A DNA stretch of 64,000 bases from Bacteroidales bacterium (GTDB taxonomy: Bacteria; Bacteroidota; Bacteroidia; Bacteroidales; UBA4417). Under the pieces are notes generated by a model. That model worked only from the letters and a program-made list of their open reading frames with translations. It had not been told where the DNA came from and did not search any database. The stretch lies in assembly GCA_016707785.1 (NCBI GenBank), contig JADJGZ010000012.1, forward strand, positions 1 through 64,000, given 5' to 3'. The position numbers were made by a program, and so were the translations under genes. This document shows positions 9,301 to 18,894 of the stretch, one piece after another; within the stretch, counting starts at the first letter, position 1; each line of letters starts with the position of its first letter.

Positions 9301-12300
9301 TGGGGACCAACAGCACAACATATTCAAACAGTGCTCTTGCCAATGGGAATACCATCAGTTGTGTAATCACTTCAAATGCAACTTGTGCGACAGGTAGTCC
9401 GGCTACCTCTAACACGGTTACTATGACAGTAAACCCTGTACTTCCTGCAAGTGTCGCAATATCAGCCTCATCCAACCCTGTTTGTTCCGGAACCAGTGTT
9501 ACTTTTACTGCAACACCAACCAATGGCGGCTCAACACCAACCTACCAGTGGAAATTAAATGGGAATAATGTGGGGACCAATTCAACTACCTATTCAAATA
9601 GTGCATTGGTGAATTCAGATATTGTAAGTTGCGTTTTAACTTCTAATGCTACTTGCGTCAGTGGAAGTCCCGCAACATCAAATTCAGTTACAATAACTGT
9701 GAATCCTAATCTCCCGGTTTCTGTTACTGTATCAGCATCAGCAACAACCATCTGCTCCGGGACAAATGTTACCTACACTGCAACCGCAGTTAATGGGGGG
9801 GCTTCTCCAACTTATCAATGGAAATTAAATGGCAGCGTTGTTGGGACCAATTCTGCAACATATTCAAATGCTTCTTTAGTGAATGGTGATCAGGTAAAAT
9901 GTGAATTGGCTTCCAGTGCGACCTGCGCAACAGGCAGTCCGGCTTCCTCGAACCTGGTAACCATGACCGTGAATCCGAACCTTCCTGCCAGTGTTACAAT
10001 ATCAGCTTCATCAACCAATATTTGTTCCGGTACAAGTGTCACTTTTACTGCAGTTCCAATAAACGGAGGAGCATCACCTGTTTATCAGTGGAAGCTTAAT
10101 GGTAACAATACCGGGTCCAATAGTTCAACTTATACTTCTTCTTCATTGGTAAACAATGATATAATAAGTTGTATAATGACTTCTAATGCCACTTGTGCCA
10201 CTGGAAGTCCTGCAACATCAAATGCGGTTTCAATTACTGTGAATCCAATCTTGCCGGCAAGTGTTTCTGTTAGTGCTTCATCTTCTACCATATGCTCAGG
10301 TACCAGTGTAACCTTTACTGCCACTCCTGTCAATGGAGGGGCGGCCCCTGTTTATTCATGGAAAGTAAATGGAAGTACAGTTGGCACAAATAGCTCAACT
10401 TTCACATCATCGTCCCTGGTCAATAATGATGTGGTTTCCTGTATAATGACCTCAAATGCAGTTTGTGTATCCGGTTCACCGGCGACATCAAACCTGGTGA
10501 CCATGACTGTGAATCCCAATCTTCCGGTAAGTATCAGTATTGCAGCTTCAGCAACTACGATCTGCCCTGGAACCAGTGTTACTTTTACTGCAACACCGAC
10601 GAATGGCGGATCTTCACCAGGTTATCAATGGAAACTAAATGGAAGTAATGTTGGGACGAATACCAGCACCTATGTTAATGCAAGTCTCGCAAATAATGAC
10701 CAGGTAAGTTGTGTTCTAACATCAAATGCAACTTGTGCAACAGGAAATCCTGCAAGTTCAAATTCCGTTACAATGACGGTAAATCCTAATCTGAGCGTAA
10801 GTATTAGTATTTCTGCCTCAGCTACTACCATCTGTTCAGGAACCAGTGTCACATTCACTGCAGTCCCGACAAATGGGGGATCATCACCATCCTACCAGTG
10901 GAAATTGAATGGGATTAATGTTGGGACAAATAGTAGCTCTTATTCAAATTCCACATTGGAAAATGGAGACATTGTTAATTGTGTAATGACATCAAATATT
11001 GGCTGTGCGACAGGAAATCCTGCAACTTCCAACTCGATAACCATGACTGTAAATCCCAACTTACCTGTCAGTGTATCCATATCAGTTTCCGAAAACCCAA
11101 TTTGTTCAGGTAGCAATACAACGTTTACAGCAACACCGGTAAATGGTGGGACAACACCCGGTTTTCAATGGCAGGTGAATGGTTCCAATGTTGGGAGCAA
11201 TTCAGCCACCTACAGCAGTTCAAGTTTGGTTAATAATGATGTGGTGAGCTGCATTCTGACATCCAATGCAACCTGTGCAACAGGAAATCCAGCGACTTCC
11301 AATTCGATCACAATGACAGTAAATCCAAATTTACCTGTCAGTGTATCTATTGTAGCATCTTCGAACCCTATATGTTCCGGAACCAGTGTAACTTTTACAG
11401 CCACTCCAACCAATGGCGGGACTACCCCGATTTATCAATGGAAACTGAATGGTGTTAATGTAGGCACTAACAACCCGGTATATTCAAGCTCAATATTGGC
11501 AGATGCCGATGTGGTAACCTGTGTGCTTACATCAGATGCGACTTGTGCGACAGGAAATCCTGCGACATCAAACAGTATAACCATGACGGTGAATCCCAAT
11601 TTACCTGTTAGTGTTTCGATCGCAGTTTCTGCTAATCCTATTTGTTCTGGCAGTAGTGCGACTTTTAGTGCCACACCTGCTAATGGAGGGGCATCTCCCA
11701 CTTATCAATGGAAAGTGAATGGGACAAATGCAGGTACAAATTCTGCCTCTTTTGTAACTTCAGGTTTGAGCAATAATGATGTGGTGAGTTGTATTCTAAC
11801 CTCAAATGCGACCTGTTCAACAGGAAATCCTGCAACATCCAACCCGATAACGATGACGGTAAATCCGAACCTTCCTGTCAGCGTATTGATTTCTTCTGAC
11901 CCGGGCAATATCATATGCAGTGGTGGCAGTGTCACTTTTACTGCTACTCCTACAAATGGAGGAAGTAGTCCAGGTTATCAGTGGAAGAAAAATGGGGTGA
12001 ATGTTGGAGCGAATTCGACAAGTTACACTGATGCTACCCTGGTGAATGCTGATGCAATTACTTGTATACTGACCTCCAACCTCACTTGTACTTCAGGGAA
12101 CCCGGCAACCTCCAATTCCATTGGTGTGACCGTTAATCAAACACCAACGGTTCCAACATCAATCCTTTCAAGTCCGACAGCTATTTATTCAGATCATTCC
12201 ACACCTATCACGCTCACTGCCAGTGGCGGGGGCGGAAGTGGGGCTGTGCTTACCTGGTATACCAATGCTTGTGGCTCAGGTTCCCCGATTGGGACAGGCA

Positions 12301-15300
12301 GCCCTTTATCTGTTGATCCACCCTCAGTTACAACAACATATTATGCCAGATGGGAGAATGGTACCTGTTATTCCAACTGCATTAGCACATCAATTACAGT
12401 TTATGCAAATTATCGTTCTAAAGCGAATGGTGACTGGGACAAAGCTGCTACATGGGAAATATACAGGGCAGGCAGTTGGGTGGCAGCAGCAGCAGCACCC
12501 ACTTCCCTGGATGGTACGATAACCATTTGCAGTCCTTATACAGTTACTGTTACCGCAACAGCGGGTTATTTCAACGTGGATGAAGTTACGATTGATGCCG
12601 GTGGGAAGTTGACCATCAATGTATGTCCTTCAAACTGGTGGTTCAATATCATGAATGGCCCGGGTACAGATATTACCATTAATGGTATCATGGAATACCA
12701 GGATGATAAAGTTTCAATGGCTTCGGGTGCTACTATGCTGGTTGGGAATGGAGGTAAATTTCAGCATAACCTGAATTATACCGGGAACTATCCGATTACT
12801 GTGCCAACAGCCACCTGGGATCTAAACTCGACTTATGAAGTATTATCTTCCAATCAACTAAATATTGCTGCAGGGATGAATCAGAGTTTTGGCCATTTCA
12901 CATGGAATTCTACAGGCCAAACCAGTGATATAAACCTCAATGGCGGACTAACAACTGTGAATGGTAATTTTTCAGTACTCTCAACGGGTACGAAAGTGCT
13001 CTACCTTACAAATACCTCTGCACTTACTCTTAATATTGGCAAGGATTTAATTATTCAGGGCGGTATTCTTGATTTTAGTTCAGGAGCAGCTGGCACTAAA
13101 GTCGTGAACCTGTCAGGCAATTACCTCCAAACAGGTGGAATCTTCAGAAATACTAATTCCGGTGTTCTAACCTTCAATTTCAAAGGTGCCGGAAAAACAT
13201 TCACCCAATCCGGGGGAACACTTACTTCTACTTATTTCAACTGGGATGTAGCCACTACAGCTTCATTGACATTAAACAACCATTTACCCGTAAGTTCAGG
13301 AAGATCATTTACACTGAATGGTACACTGGACTGCGGATTAAATGCTATTACCGGAGCCGGGACATATACAATGAATAATGCAGCAAAGCTAATAATGGCT
13401 TCACCGGCTGGTATTACGAATGTTCCCGGGCAAGGAAATATTCAATCTACAGCAAGCACTTTTGGAACCAATTGTGACTTTGAATTCAATGGAGTAACAG
13501 CTCAATCCACCGGAAACAGGTTGCCGAGCATCATCAGGAATCTTATTATTGGAAATACTAATGGAGTATCTCTTACAAATTCTACTTTACTCAACGGGCA
13601 ATTAGCGCTCCAAAGTGGGGAGTTCATTCTTGGCAATATGTCGTTCACCCTGCAGAATACAGATACTCCTATTCTCAAAACAGAAGGCACAATTTCCACT
13701 TCTCCAGGTTCTAACCTTTCCTTTGGTTCACCCGGAAATATTTCAGGGAATGCATTCGTGATTCCTGATAATGTATTTACAACAAATCCTTCTTTAAATA
13801 ATTTCTCTATTCACCGCACGAATAGCCTGACCTTAAACAACCAGGAAATGTCAGTTTATGGTACCGTTTTAAGCAATGGTCCATTGAATACAAATAATAA
13901 CCTGACACTTAAATCTACTGCCAGCCAAACCGCATTGATCGATGGATCCGGGAGCGGAAATATAACAGGAACCGTCACAGTTGAACGATATATACCTTCA
14001 GGTTTTGGCTATAAGTACATTAGTTCACCGTTTCAAACGATGACTGTTGGAGCCTTATCGGAGTATGTGGATTTATCAGCAGATTTCCCCAATTTTTACA
14101 GATATGAGGAGGACCGACCTGCTTCAGGTTGGATAAACTACACTAATCCGTCAGGAGTCTTACTTCCGATGACTGGTTATGCCATTAACCTTGGGGAAAG
14201 TATGACACCACTGACTTTGGAAGCTACTGGAAATGTGAATAATAATCTGAATAGTTCATTATCACTGTATAATCATAATCAAACCTATACCCTGGGATTT
14301 AATTTAGTAGGAAATCCTTATCCATCTCCTGTCGATTGGAATTCAGCCAACGGATGGACCCGGACCAACATTGACAATGCCATTTATTATTTTAATGCCG
14401 GGGTTACAGATCAGTATTCCGGCACTTACAGCTCCTATGTAAATGGAATTTCCAGTGATGGGTATGCAGATAATGTTATTCCAGCCATGCAAGGTTTCTT
14501 TATCCATGTTACAGATGGAAGCTACCCGGTTCAAGCTGTTTTTGGTCAGGATAACAGGGTTAGAGTTAACAACCTGACTCCGGATTTCCATAAAGGTTTA
14601 ATGCAAAACTTCAAACCTTTGGTCCGGTTATCAGCTTCTTATTCCACAAATCCTGATGAATCCGATTACCTGGCTGTTTATTTTGAACAAGGAGCCACAC
14701 CTGGATTTGATGCAGAATTTGATGCGCTAAAATTATTGAATACTGACAAGGAAGTTCCCAATATTTTCACCCTGAATACATCAGGTGAAAAGCTCTCTAT
14801 TAATGCACACTCATCAATTATTGACAGTAGTTGCATAATCCCTGTCGGGGTAAAATCAGCAAAGTCGGATTGGCTGGATTTCAAACCTGAGTTAGTAGAG
14901 ATGTTGCCTCCAGGGATGAAAGTATTTCTGGCGGATGAAATTACAGGTGAGATCCAACAGGTTGATGAACAATTTGCTTACCATGCTTTTGTTTCAGAAG
15001 GGGAATCCCTGGATAGGTTCAGCCTGATATTCAGTTACAAGGATATCAGCCATATTCCTCCTGTAAATGATCAACTAAATGCCTATTATTCAGATCATAA
15101 ACTGAAAGTTTACATGGATCTCTCCCTGGGTTCTAAGGCTAATTTAATTGTAAGTACGATGCTGGGTCAGCAGGTATTTAATCAATCTCTCAATGGTAGC
15201 GGCACGCATGAACTGGATTTGGAAGTTCCAACCGGGATCTATCTTATCAGCCTGCAAACTTCCAAGGGGATTATCTCAAGAAAAATTTTCATTTCGAACC

Positions 15301-15305
15301 TATGA
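6303..15305 (+). CDS. main part of giant T9SS adhesin with 16 Ig-like repeats
   Basis: This 3000-residue frame has no signal peptide because it continues the gene at 4886. The first ~12 residues are out-of-frame noise. It holds two PKD/Ig-like segments (residues 60-250) and a MAM or jelly-roll-like domain (about 265-440, ending 'WAIDNVSLTG'). Next come 16 tandem 90-residue Ig-like repeats (about 505-1946), each with 'CSGTxVTFTATPxNGG', 'YQWKLNG' and 'CxLTSNATC'. A second beta-helix region opens with 'ANGDWDKAATWEI' (about 2040-2560), and a 'GFNLVGNPYPSPVDW' module follows (2560-2900). A T9SS type A sorting domain (about 2915-3000) ends in 'RKIFISNL'. The protein is exported by the signal peptide of the first fragment and attached at the cell surface by the T9SS. 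It is probably an adhesin. The stop overlaps the next start by four bases. Confidence 0.85.
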   Translation: MEYLVIHPMSSTFNFNLNDIDAGATYTSFVIGNYSDENWNYPVVGTLSETSSVATGVSFFGDFQVGECVEPSAPGTIIGITAPCPGAEDIIYSIESNNGYSYLWTVPSGWAITSGQGTSSIAVHAGNVGGIIEVSANNGCRIGTASTLNVTISTVPNQPSAITGENYACLNDGDLSYSVNQIQDVNYTWQLPEGWIQTGGGNTNSIVVVPYESTGYIHVIPYNLCGNGPSISIPVIGFAPPEVIVNSNLSSVCSGNEVVLSASSSPESPEANLLNENFNESTNNWLTINNSVNGIFDEAAWYLRPDGYVTAYSGTIHSNDYSQFYFSNSDAPGNGSTTSTILQSPPVNTTGYSSLTLSFYHHFRVYLPGEYGKIQVSTDGSNWTDFYTYNYTVGSSTSFSNAIHNLNDYIGYPTVYIRFHYYALWGYYWAIDNVSLTGTPVNNNYLYSWTATPISTAGLPAGSGIPSADNATINVNPEANTSYFVTSTSLNGCNSSDSTNVLVIENELTSIIIETTTTSICEGSNVTFSAISENGGENPTFQWKVNGINVGSNNSTYTSSSLSNNDEITCVLISNAICVTGNPATSNSLTMTVNPDLPVNVSITASSNPVCSGTIVTFTATPVNGGSSPTYVWKVNGNNVGSNSSTYSTAGLSNYDIITCTLTSNASCISGSPATSDPIIMTVMPVLAASVSIAASATTICSGTNVTFTATPANGGSSPTYQWKVNGSNVGTNSSTYSNSSLANGNTVTCVMTSNATCATGSPSTSNTVTMTVNPNLPVSVSVSASATTICSGTSVTFTATPTNGGSSPSYQWKLNGSNVGTNSTTYSNSSLANGNTITCQLTSNATCATGSPATSNTVTMIVNPNLPVSISIAGSATTICSGTNVTFTATPVNGGSTPSYQWKLNGSNVGSNSSTYTNSSLVNNDVVTCILTSNATCATSSPATSNAVTMTVNPNLPVSISVSASSTTICSGTNVTFTATPTNGGSSPSYQWKLNGSNVGTNSTTYSNSALANGNTISCVITSNATCATGSPATSNTVTMTVNPVLPASVAISASSNPVCSGTSVTFTATPTNGGSTPTYQWKLNGNNVGTNSTTYSNSALVNSDIVSCVLTSNATCVSGSPATSNSVTITVNPNLPVSVTVSASATTICSGTNVTYTATAVNGGASPTYQWKLNGSVVGTNSATYSNASLVNGDQVKCELASSATCATGSPASSNLVTMTVNPNLPASVTISASSTNICSGTSVTFTAVPINGGASPVYQWKLNGNNTGSNSSTYTSSSLVNNDIISCIMTSNATCATGSPATSNAVSITVNPILPASVSVSASSSTICSGTSVTFTATPVNGGAAPVYSWKVNGSTVGTNSSTFTSSSLVNNDVVSCIMTSNAVCVSGSPATSNLVTMTVNPNLPVSISIAASATTICPGTSVTFTATPTNGGSSPGYQWKLNGSNVGTNTSTYVNASLANNDQVSCVLTSNATCATGNPASSNSVTMTVNPNLSVSISISASATTICSGTSVTFTAVPTNGGSSPSYQWKLNGINVGTNSSSYSNSTLENGDIVNCVMTSNIGCATGNPATSNSITMTVNPNLPVSVSISVSENPICSGSNTTFTATPVNGGTTPGFQWQVNGSNVGSNSATYSSSSLVNNDVVSCILTSNATCATGNPATSNSITMTVNPNLPVSVSIVASSNPICSGTSVTFTATPTNGGTTPIYQWKLNGVNVGTNNPVYSSSILADADVVTCVLTSDATCATGNPATSNSITMTVNPNLPVSVSIAVSANPICSGSSATFSATPANGGASPTYQWKVNGTNAGTNSASFVTSGLSNNDVVSCILTSNATCSTGNPATSNPITMTVNPNLPVSVLISSDPGNIICSGGSVTFTATPTNGGSSPGYQWKKNGVNVGANSTSYTDATLVNADAITCILTSNLTCTSGNPATSNSIGVTVNQTPTVPTSILSSPTAIYSDHSTPITLTASGGGGSGAVLTWYTNACGSGSPIGTGSPLSVDPPSVTTTYYARWENGTCYSNCISTSITVYANYRSKANGDWDKAATWEIYRAGSWVAAAAAPTSLDGTITICSPYTVTVTATAGYFNVDEVTIDAGGKLTINVCPSNWWFNIMNGPGTDITINGIMEYQDDKVSMASGATMLVGNGGKFQHNLNYTGNYPITVPTATWDLNSTYEVLSSNQLNIAAGMNQSFGHFTWNSTGQTSDINLNGGLTTVNGNFSVLSTGTKVLYLTNTSALTLNIGKDLIIQGGILDFSSGAAGTKVVNLSGNYLQTGGIFRNTNSGVLTFNFKGAGKTFTQSGGTLTSTYFNWDVATTASLTLNNHLPVSSGRSFTLNGTLDCGLNAITGAGTYTMNNAAKLIMASPAGITNVPGQGNIQSTASTFGTNCDFEFNGVTAQSTGNRLPSIIRNLIIGNTNGVSLTNSTLLNGQLALQSGEFILGNMSFTLQNTDTPILKTEGTISTSPGSNLSFGSPGNISGNAFVIPDNVFTTNPSLNNFSIHRTNSLTLNNQEMSVYGTVLSNGPLNTNNNLTLKSTASQTALIDGSGSGNITGTVTVERYIPSGFGYKYISSPFQTMTVGALSEYVDLSADFPNFYRYEEDRPASGWINYTNPSGVLLPMTGYAINLGESMTPLTLEATGNVNNNLNSSLSLYNHNQTYTLGFNLVGNPYPSPVDWNSANGWTRTNIDNAIYYFNAGVTDQYSGTYSSYVNGISSDGYADNVIPAMQGFFIHVTDGSYPVQAVFGQDNRVRVNNLTPDFHKGLMQNFKPLVRLSASYSTNPDESDYLAVYFEQGATPGFDAEFDALKLLNTDKEVPNIFTLNTSGEKLSINAHSSIIDSSCIIPVGVKSAKSDWLDFKPELVEMLPPGMKVFLADEITGEIQQVDEQFAYHAFVSEGESLDRFSLIFSYKDISHIPPVNDQLNAYYSDHKLKVYMDLSLGSKANLIVSTMLGQQVFNQSLNGSGTHELDLEVPTGIYLISLQTSKGIISRKIFISNL
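7827..12150 (+). repeat. 16 tandem 270-bp repeats encoding 90-residue Ig-like domains
   Basis: Taking the first Cys codon of each unit as marker, copies fall at 7863, 8133, 8403 and so on to 11643, exactly 270 bp apart for fifteen units. The sixteenth is at 11916, one codon longer. Units are diverged at the base level but keep three Cys, the 'WKxNG' strand and the linker 'VNPNLPVSVSI'. Confidence 0.95.
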
Positions 15306-15826
15306 GAACAATACTAAGATTCAGCGGAATTGCATGTTCAAAATGGGTATTCTTTTTCTTTACCCTAAGCTTGCTGTTTCAAACCAGCTTATTAAGCGCC
15401 CAGGAAGATCCCCCCAAACCGATGTCGGTCACAACTTTTCAGAATCTGAGCTTTGGTGCGATTATCCAGGGATACAATGGTGGAAGCGTTATCATATATC
15501 CCAGTGGTTCCAGGTCGGTAACAGGAGATATTCTCCAGGCAAACCTTGGATATGCTTACTACCCGGCAATATTTGAGGTAGGGGCAAACCTGGGAACCCT
15601 TGTAACTGTATTAAATGGCCCTGATATCGTTCTTACAGGCAGTAACGGAGGAAGCATGATCTTACATTTAGGCGAAACCGACCCTCCATCACCTTTTATT
15701 AATACTCTAACTCCACCAGGCTTAACACAGGTAAGAGTTGGAGGAACCCTTTATGTTGGAAATGCACTGGCCAACCCGGCAGGCTCCTACAGCGGTACAT
15801 TCTTCATCACATTTATCCAGGAGTAA
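15302..15826 (+). CDS. DUF4402-like secreted protein, coupled to the adhesin
   Basis: This is 174 residues long, with a signal peptide (hydrophobic run WVFFFFTLSLLFQTSLL, cleavage near LSAQ). The rest follows the DUF4402 pattern: 'LSFGAIIQGYNGGSVIIYPSGSRSVTGDI', 'VRVGGTLYVGNALANPAGSYSGTFFITF'. Its ATG overlaps the adhesin TGA in an ATGA, which implies translational coupling and co-regulation. It is therefore the DUF4402 member most directly tied to the chaperone-adhesin-usher operon and may be the fibre subunit or a tip or anchor partner (inference). It lacks the terminal YN of the stand-alone paralogues. Confidence 0.8.
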   Translation: MRTILRFSGIACSKWVFFFFTLSLLFQTSLLSAQEDPPKPMSVTTFQNLSFGAIIQGYNGGSVIIYPSGSRSVTGDILQANLGYAYYPAIFEVGANLGTLVTVLNGPDIVLTGSNGGSMILHLGETDPPSPFINTLTPPGLTQVRVGGTLYVGNALANPAGSYSGTFFITFIQE

Positions 15827-15910
15827 ATTAATGATTCAGAGATGTTGAATAAGGTTTTCTTACTTTTCTTCCAAACACAAAGCTTGCTTAAAAGTAAGCT
15901 GGGCGGGGGT

Positions 15911-18865
15911 ATGAAATACCTGTTCCTTTCTGTAATCTTACTACTTTCTGCTACTTTATCAGCCCAGAATGAAGAAGATTATGATGAAATCACTGTTTAC
16001 CTGGCTGTTCAAAAAGTAGGGACCATTGAAATATCTGCAGTGATCATGAATGAACAGGCATACCTTCCTGTTACTGAATTATTTGATTTCCTTAAGATTA
16101 AAAACCAAATTTCGTCAAATCTGGATTCTATTACCGGGTTCTTCATTAGTCCCAAAGCCCAATTTCTGATTGACTATAATGCGAACATGATTACCCTTCA
16201 GGATGTAACCACCAATTTACCAGCCGGTGCTTTTGTCAGGACAGAGACGAATTTATATCTTCATACCAGGTACTTTGGACAGGTTTTCGGATTGAATTGT
16301 TTTTTCAATTTCAGGAGCCTGGGAGTTATATTGGACACAAAACTTGAACTCCCGATTATCAGGGAGATGCACCAGGAAGAGATGCGCAAGAACATCAATA
16401 AATTAAAGGGAGAAGTTAACGCAGATACTGTTTTGCCCCGGTCATATCCGTGGTTTCACTTTGGGAATGCCGATTGGTCAATTATTACCAGTCAACTGAT
16501 TAATGGCAGAAATGATACCCGTTTGAACCTCGGTTTGGGTGGTGTAATCGCAGGAGGAGAGGCAAATGTCTCCTTACTTTATAATAATCATCAGCCTTTT
16601 AAAGAAAAACAGCAGCAGTATCTTTGGAGATATGCCAATAATGATCATCGCATGGTCAGACAGGTATTGGCTGGGAAAATTCCATCACAGGCTACATCAT
16701 CGATTTATGCCCCTGTGGTAGGAGTGCAAATCACCAATACACCAACAACATTCCGTCGTTCCTTCGGGACTTATTCCCTGAGCGATAAAACTGAACCCGG
16801 CTGGACTGTAGAGCTTTATGTGAATAATGTACTGGTGGATTATACCAAAGCTGATGCATCCGGTTTTTTTACTTTTGAAGTTCCGCTTGTATATGGTAAT
16901 TCTGCGGTTTTGCTTAAGTTTTTTGGTCCATGGGGTGAAGAACGCATCAAGGAACAAAACATCAGCATCCCCTTTAGTTTCCTTCCTCCCGGTGAATTTC
17001 AATATACTGCCGGTGCTGGAATTGTGGAGGATAGTCTAAGCAGCCGCTATTCCAAGGTAAGTATGAATTATGGACTTACCAGGAGAATGACTATTGGCGC
17101 CGGAACTGAATATTTATCTTCGGTAAAATCAGGAACTGTAATGCCTTACCTGAATACTTCGCTCCGGCTTGCTTCAAGTTTGCTGCTAAATGGTGAGTAT
17201 ATCTATGGTGTTCGAACCAAGGGGCTTCTAACCTACCGACTTCCTTCGAATCTTCAATTTGAATTGTATTTAGCCAAGTATGACAGAAATCAGAAGGCAA
17301 TCAATTATAATTATCTGCAAGAACGTAAAGCTATTGTTTCTATCCCATTCAGGGCCAGGAGTATTTCTGCTTTTACACGATTAACACTGAGCCAGATTAT
17401 ACTGCCGGAATCTGATTATACTACTGCAGAATTCATGTTGTCGGGGGCAATTATGGGTGTGAGTACAAACATTACCACCTATGCAATGTTTATCGACCCA
17501 GCCCATCCCTATGCCTATAGTAATCTTTCCTTATCCTTCAGGTTGCCGGCTTCCTTTGTTTTGATTCCCCAGGTGCAATATGAGTATAATAACAATAAGC
17601 TGATATCTCTGAAATTCGGACTTGAAAAACATGTGTTCAGGCATGGATTCGTGAATGTTTCTTATGAGAAGAATTACCGGAGTAAACTACAGAACCTGGA
17701 ATTTGGGTTCAAGTATGACCTTGCTTTTGCCCAAACAGCATTTACAGCCAGAAGGGTTAATTCCAATGTGATGTTGACACAGTCGGCCCGTGGTACCATC
17801 ATGATGGATCGTAAAACGGATTATCTGCATGCCGGAAACAGGTCAAGCATGGGCAAAGGTGCCATTACGATCATTCCTTTCCTTGATTTGAACTGCAATG
17901 AAAAGCAGGATACAGGCGAACCCCGGGTGATTGGGTTAAACCTGCATACCAATGGGGGTAGAATGGAATTTAATAAAAAAGACTCAACCATTATAATATT
18001 TGACCTGGAGCCCTATTCTTCACAGATTATTGAATTTGACAAAAACAGTTTTGATAATATTGCCTGGCAGCTGAGAAAGCCAATAGTTAAAGTAAGCGTG
18101 GATCCCAACCAGTTCAGGAGGCTGGAAGTCCCGATTTCAGTCTATGGAGAAGCTTCCGGAATGATATATTTGAATGGTCCGAGATCACAAAAAGGCCAAA
18201 GCAGGATTATCATCAATTTCCTGAATGAAAATGGGAATATTATTGGAAGGACACTTTCTGAATCAGATGGTTATTTCAGTTTCCTTGGGCTTCCTCCCGG
18301 TAAATACATTGCTAAGGTCGATTCAGTTCAGATGAGTAAAGTAAAAATGAATTCTTCGCCTGGAATGATTCCTTTTGAAATTATGAGTGACCAGGATGGA
18401 GATATTGTAGATGACCTGGAATTTATCCTGGAATCGACGGCTCAGGAAACTAAAGTTGTTATAAATTCTGTAAAGGAAGAAGATCCGAAACCGTTACAGG
18501 CTGATACTGAGAATACAACCAGGCCAGCTCAAAAGTCTGAACCTGCTGCAAATACGAAAACAGAAAAAGGGGTAAGCGAAACCTCATTAAAAGTTGAAGA
18601 GAAAAAGTTTTCAGATACTAATAATTTTACACTGAAAACCGGAGATATCGTCATTCAGATGGGCGCTTTTAAATCCTCAGAAAGTGCAGAAAAAATGAAA
18701 GGACGTTTAGTGGAAGCCCTTAATAAAGAAGTGGTTATACGAAATGAAGCAGGTTTCTACAGGGTCTATGTAGTAGGATTTTCATCCCGACAGGAAGCAA
18801 ATAACTTTTTACCGGTTGTAAAGAACCGGGGATTCAAAGATTTCTATATCATTAAGATAAAATAG
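15911..18865 (+). CDS. outer-membrane usher-like protein with C-terminal SPOR domain
   Basis: This 984-residue protein is read from the ATG at 15911, just before a signal peptide (MKYLFLSVILLLSATLSA) and behind a G-rich stretch; an ATG 23 codons earlier is less likely. It starts with an amine-oxidase-like stalk domain ('EQAYLPVTELFDFLKI'). Usher-like features follow: a long beta-barrel-type region and a plug/middle-like segment 'WTVELYVNNVLVDYTKAD...FTFEVPLVYGNSAVLLKF', then 'SFLPPGEFQYTAGAGIVED'. After the barrel come an SdrD-B-like loop ('FLDLNCNEKQDTGEPRV') and a carboxypeptidase-regulatory-like beta domain ('SESDGYFSFLGLPPGKY'). A charged linker and a SPOR domain (about 905-984, 'IVIQMGAFKSSESAEKMKG') end the protein. 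Ushers export and polymerise chaperone-delivered subunits; SPOR binds denuded septal peptidoglycan. The fusion is unusual. Confidence 0.75.
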   Translation: MKYLFLSVILLLSATLSAQNEEDYDEITVYLAVQKVGTIEISAVIMNEQAYLPVTELFDFLKIKNQISSNLDSITGFFISPKAQFLIDYNANMITLQDVTTNLPAGAFVRTETNLYLHTRYFGQVFGLNCFFNFRSLGVILDTKLELPIIREMHQEEMRKNINKLKGEVNADTVLPRSYPWFHFGNADWSIITSQLINGRNDTRLNLGLGGVIAGGEANVSLLYNNHQPFKEKQQQYLWRYANNDHRMVRQVLAGKIPSQATSSIYAPVVGVQITNTPTTFRRSFGTYSLSDKTEPGWTVELYVNNVLVDYTKADASGFFTFEVPLVYGNSAVLLKFFGPWGEERIKEQNISIPFSFLPPGEFQYTAGAGIVEDSLSSRYSKVSMNYGLTRRMTIGAGTEYLSSVKSGTVMPYLNTSLRLASSLLLNGEYIYGVRTKGLLTYRLPSNLQFELYLAKYDRNQKAINYNYLQERKAIVSIPFRARSISAFTRLTLSQIILPESDYTTAEFMLSGAIMGVSTNITTYAMFIDPAHPYAYSNLSLSFRLPASFVLIPQVQYEYNNNKLISLKFGLEKHVFRHGFVNVSYEKNYRSKLQNLEFGFKYDLAFAQTAFTARRVNSNVMLTQSARGTIMMDRKTDYLHAGNRSSMGKGAITIIPFLDLNCNEKQDTGEPRVIGLNLHTNGGRMEFNKKDSTIIIFDLEPYSSQIIEFDKNSFDNIAWQLRKPIVKVSVDPNQFRRLEVPISVYGEASGMIYLNGPRSQKGQSRIIINFLNENGNIIGRTLSESDGYFSFLGLPPGKYIAKVDSVQMSKVKMNSSPGMIPFEIMSDQDGDIVDDLEFILESTAQETKVVINSVKEEDPKPLQADTENTTRPAQKSEPAANTKTEKGVSETSLKVEEKKFSDTNNFTLKTGDIVIQMGAFKSSESAEKMKGRLVEALNKEVVIRNEAGFYRVYVVGFSSRQEANNFLPVVKNRGFKDFYIIKIK

Positions 18866-18894
18866 AGATCCTATCACGGAATCCAGATACAGTT

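Noticed and set aside
8510..11935. Series of similar minus-strand open frames of 60-90 codons opposite the adhesin
   Set aside because: They recur with the 270-bp period and are antisense shadows of the repeat array.
7827..12150. Tandem repeats considered as a CRISPR array
   Set aside because: Units are 270 bp, coding throughout and without unique spacers.
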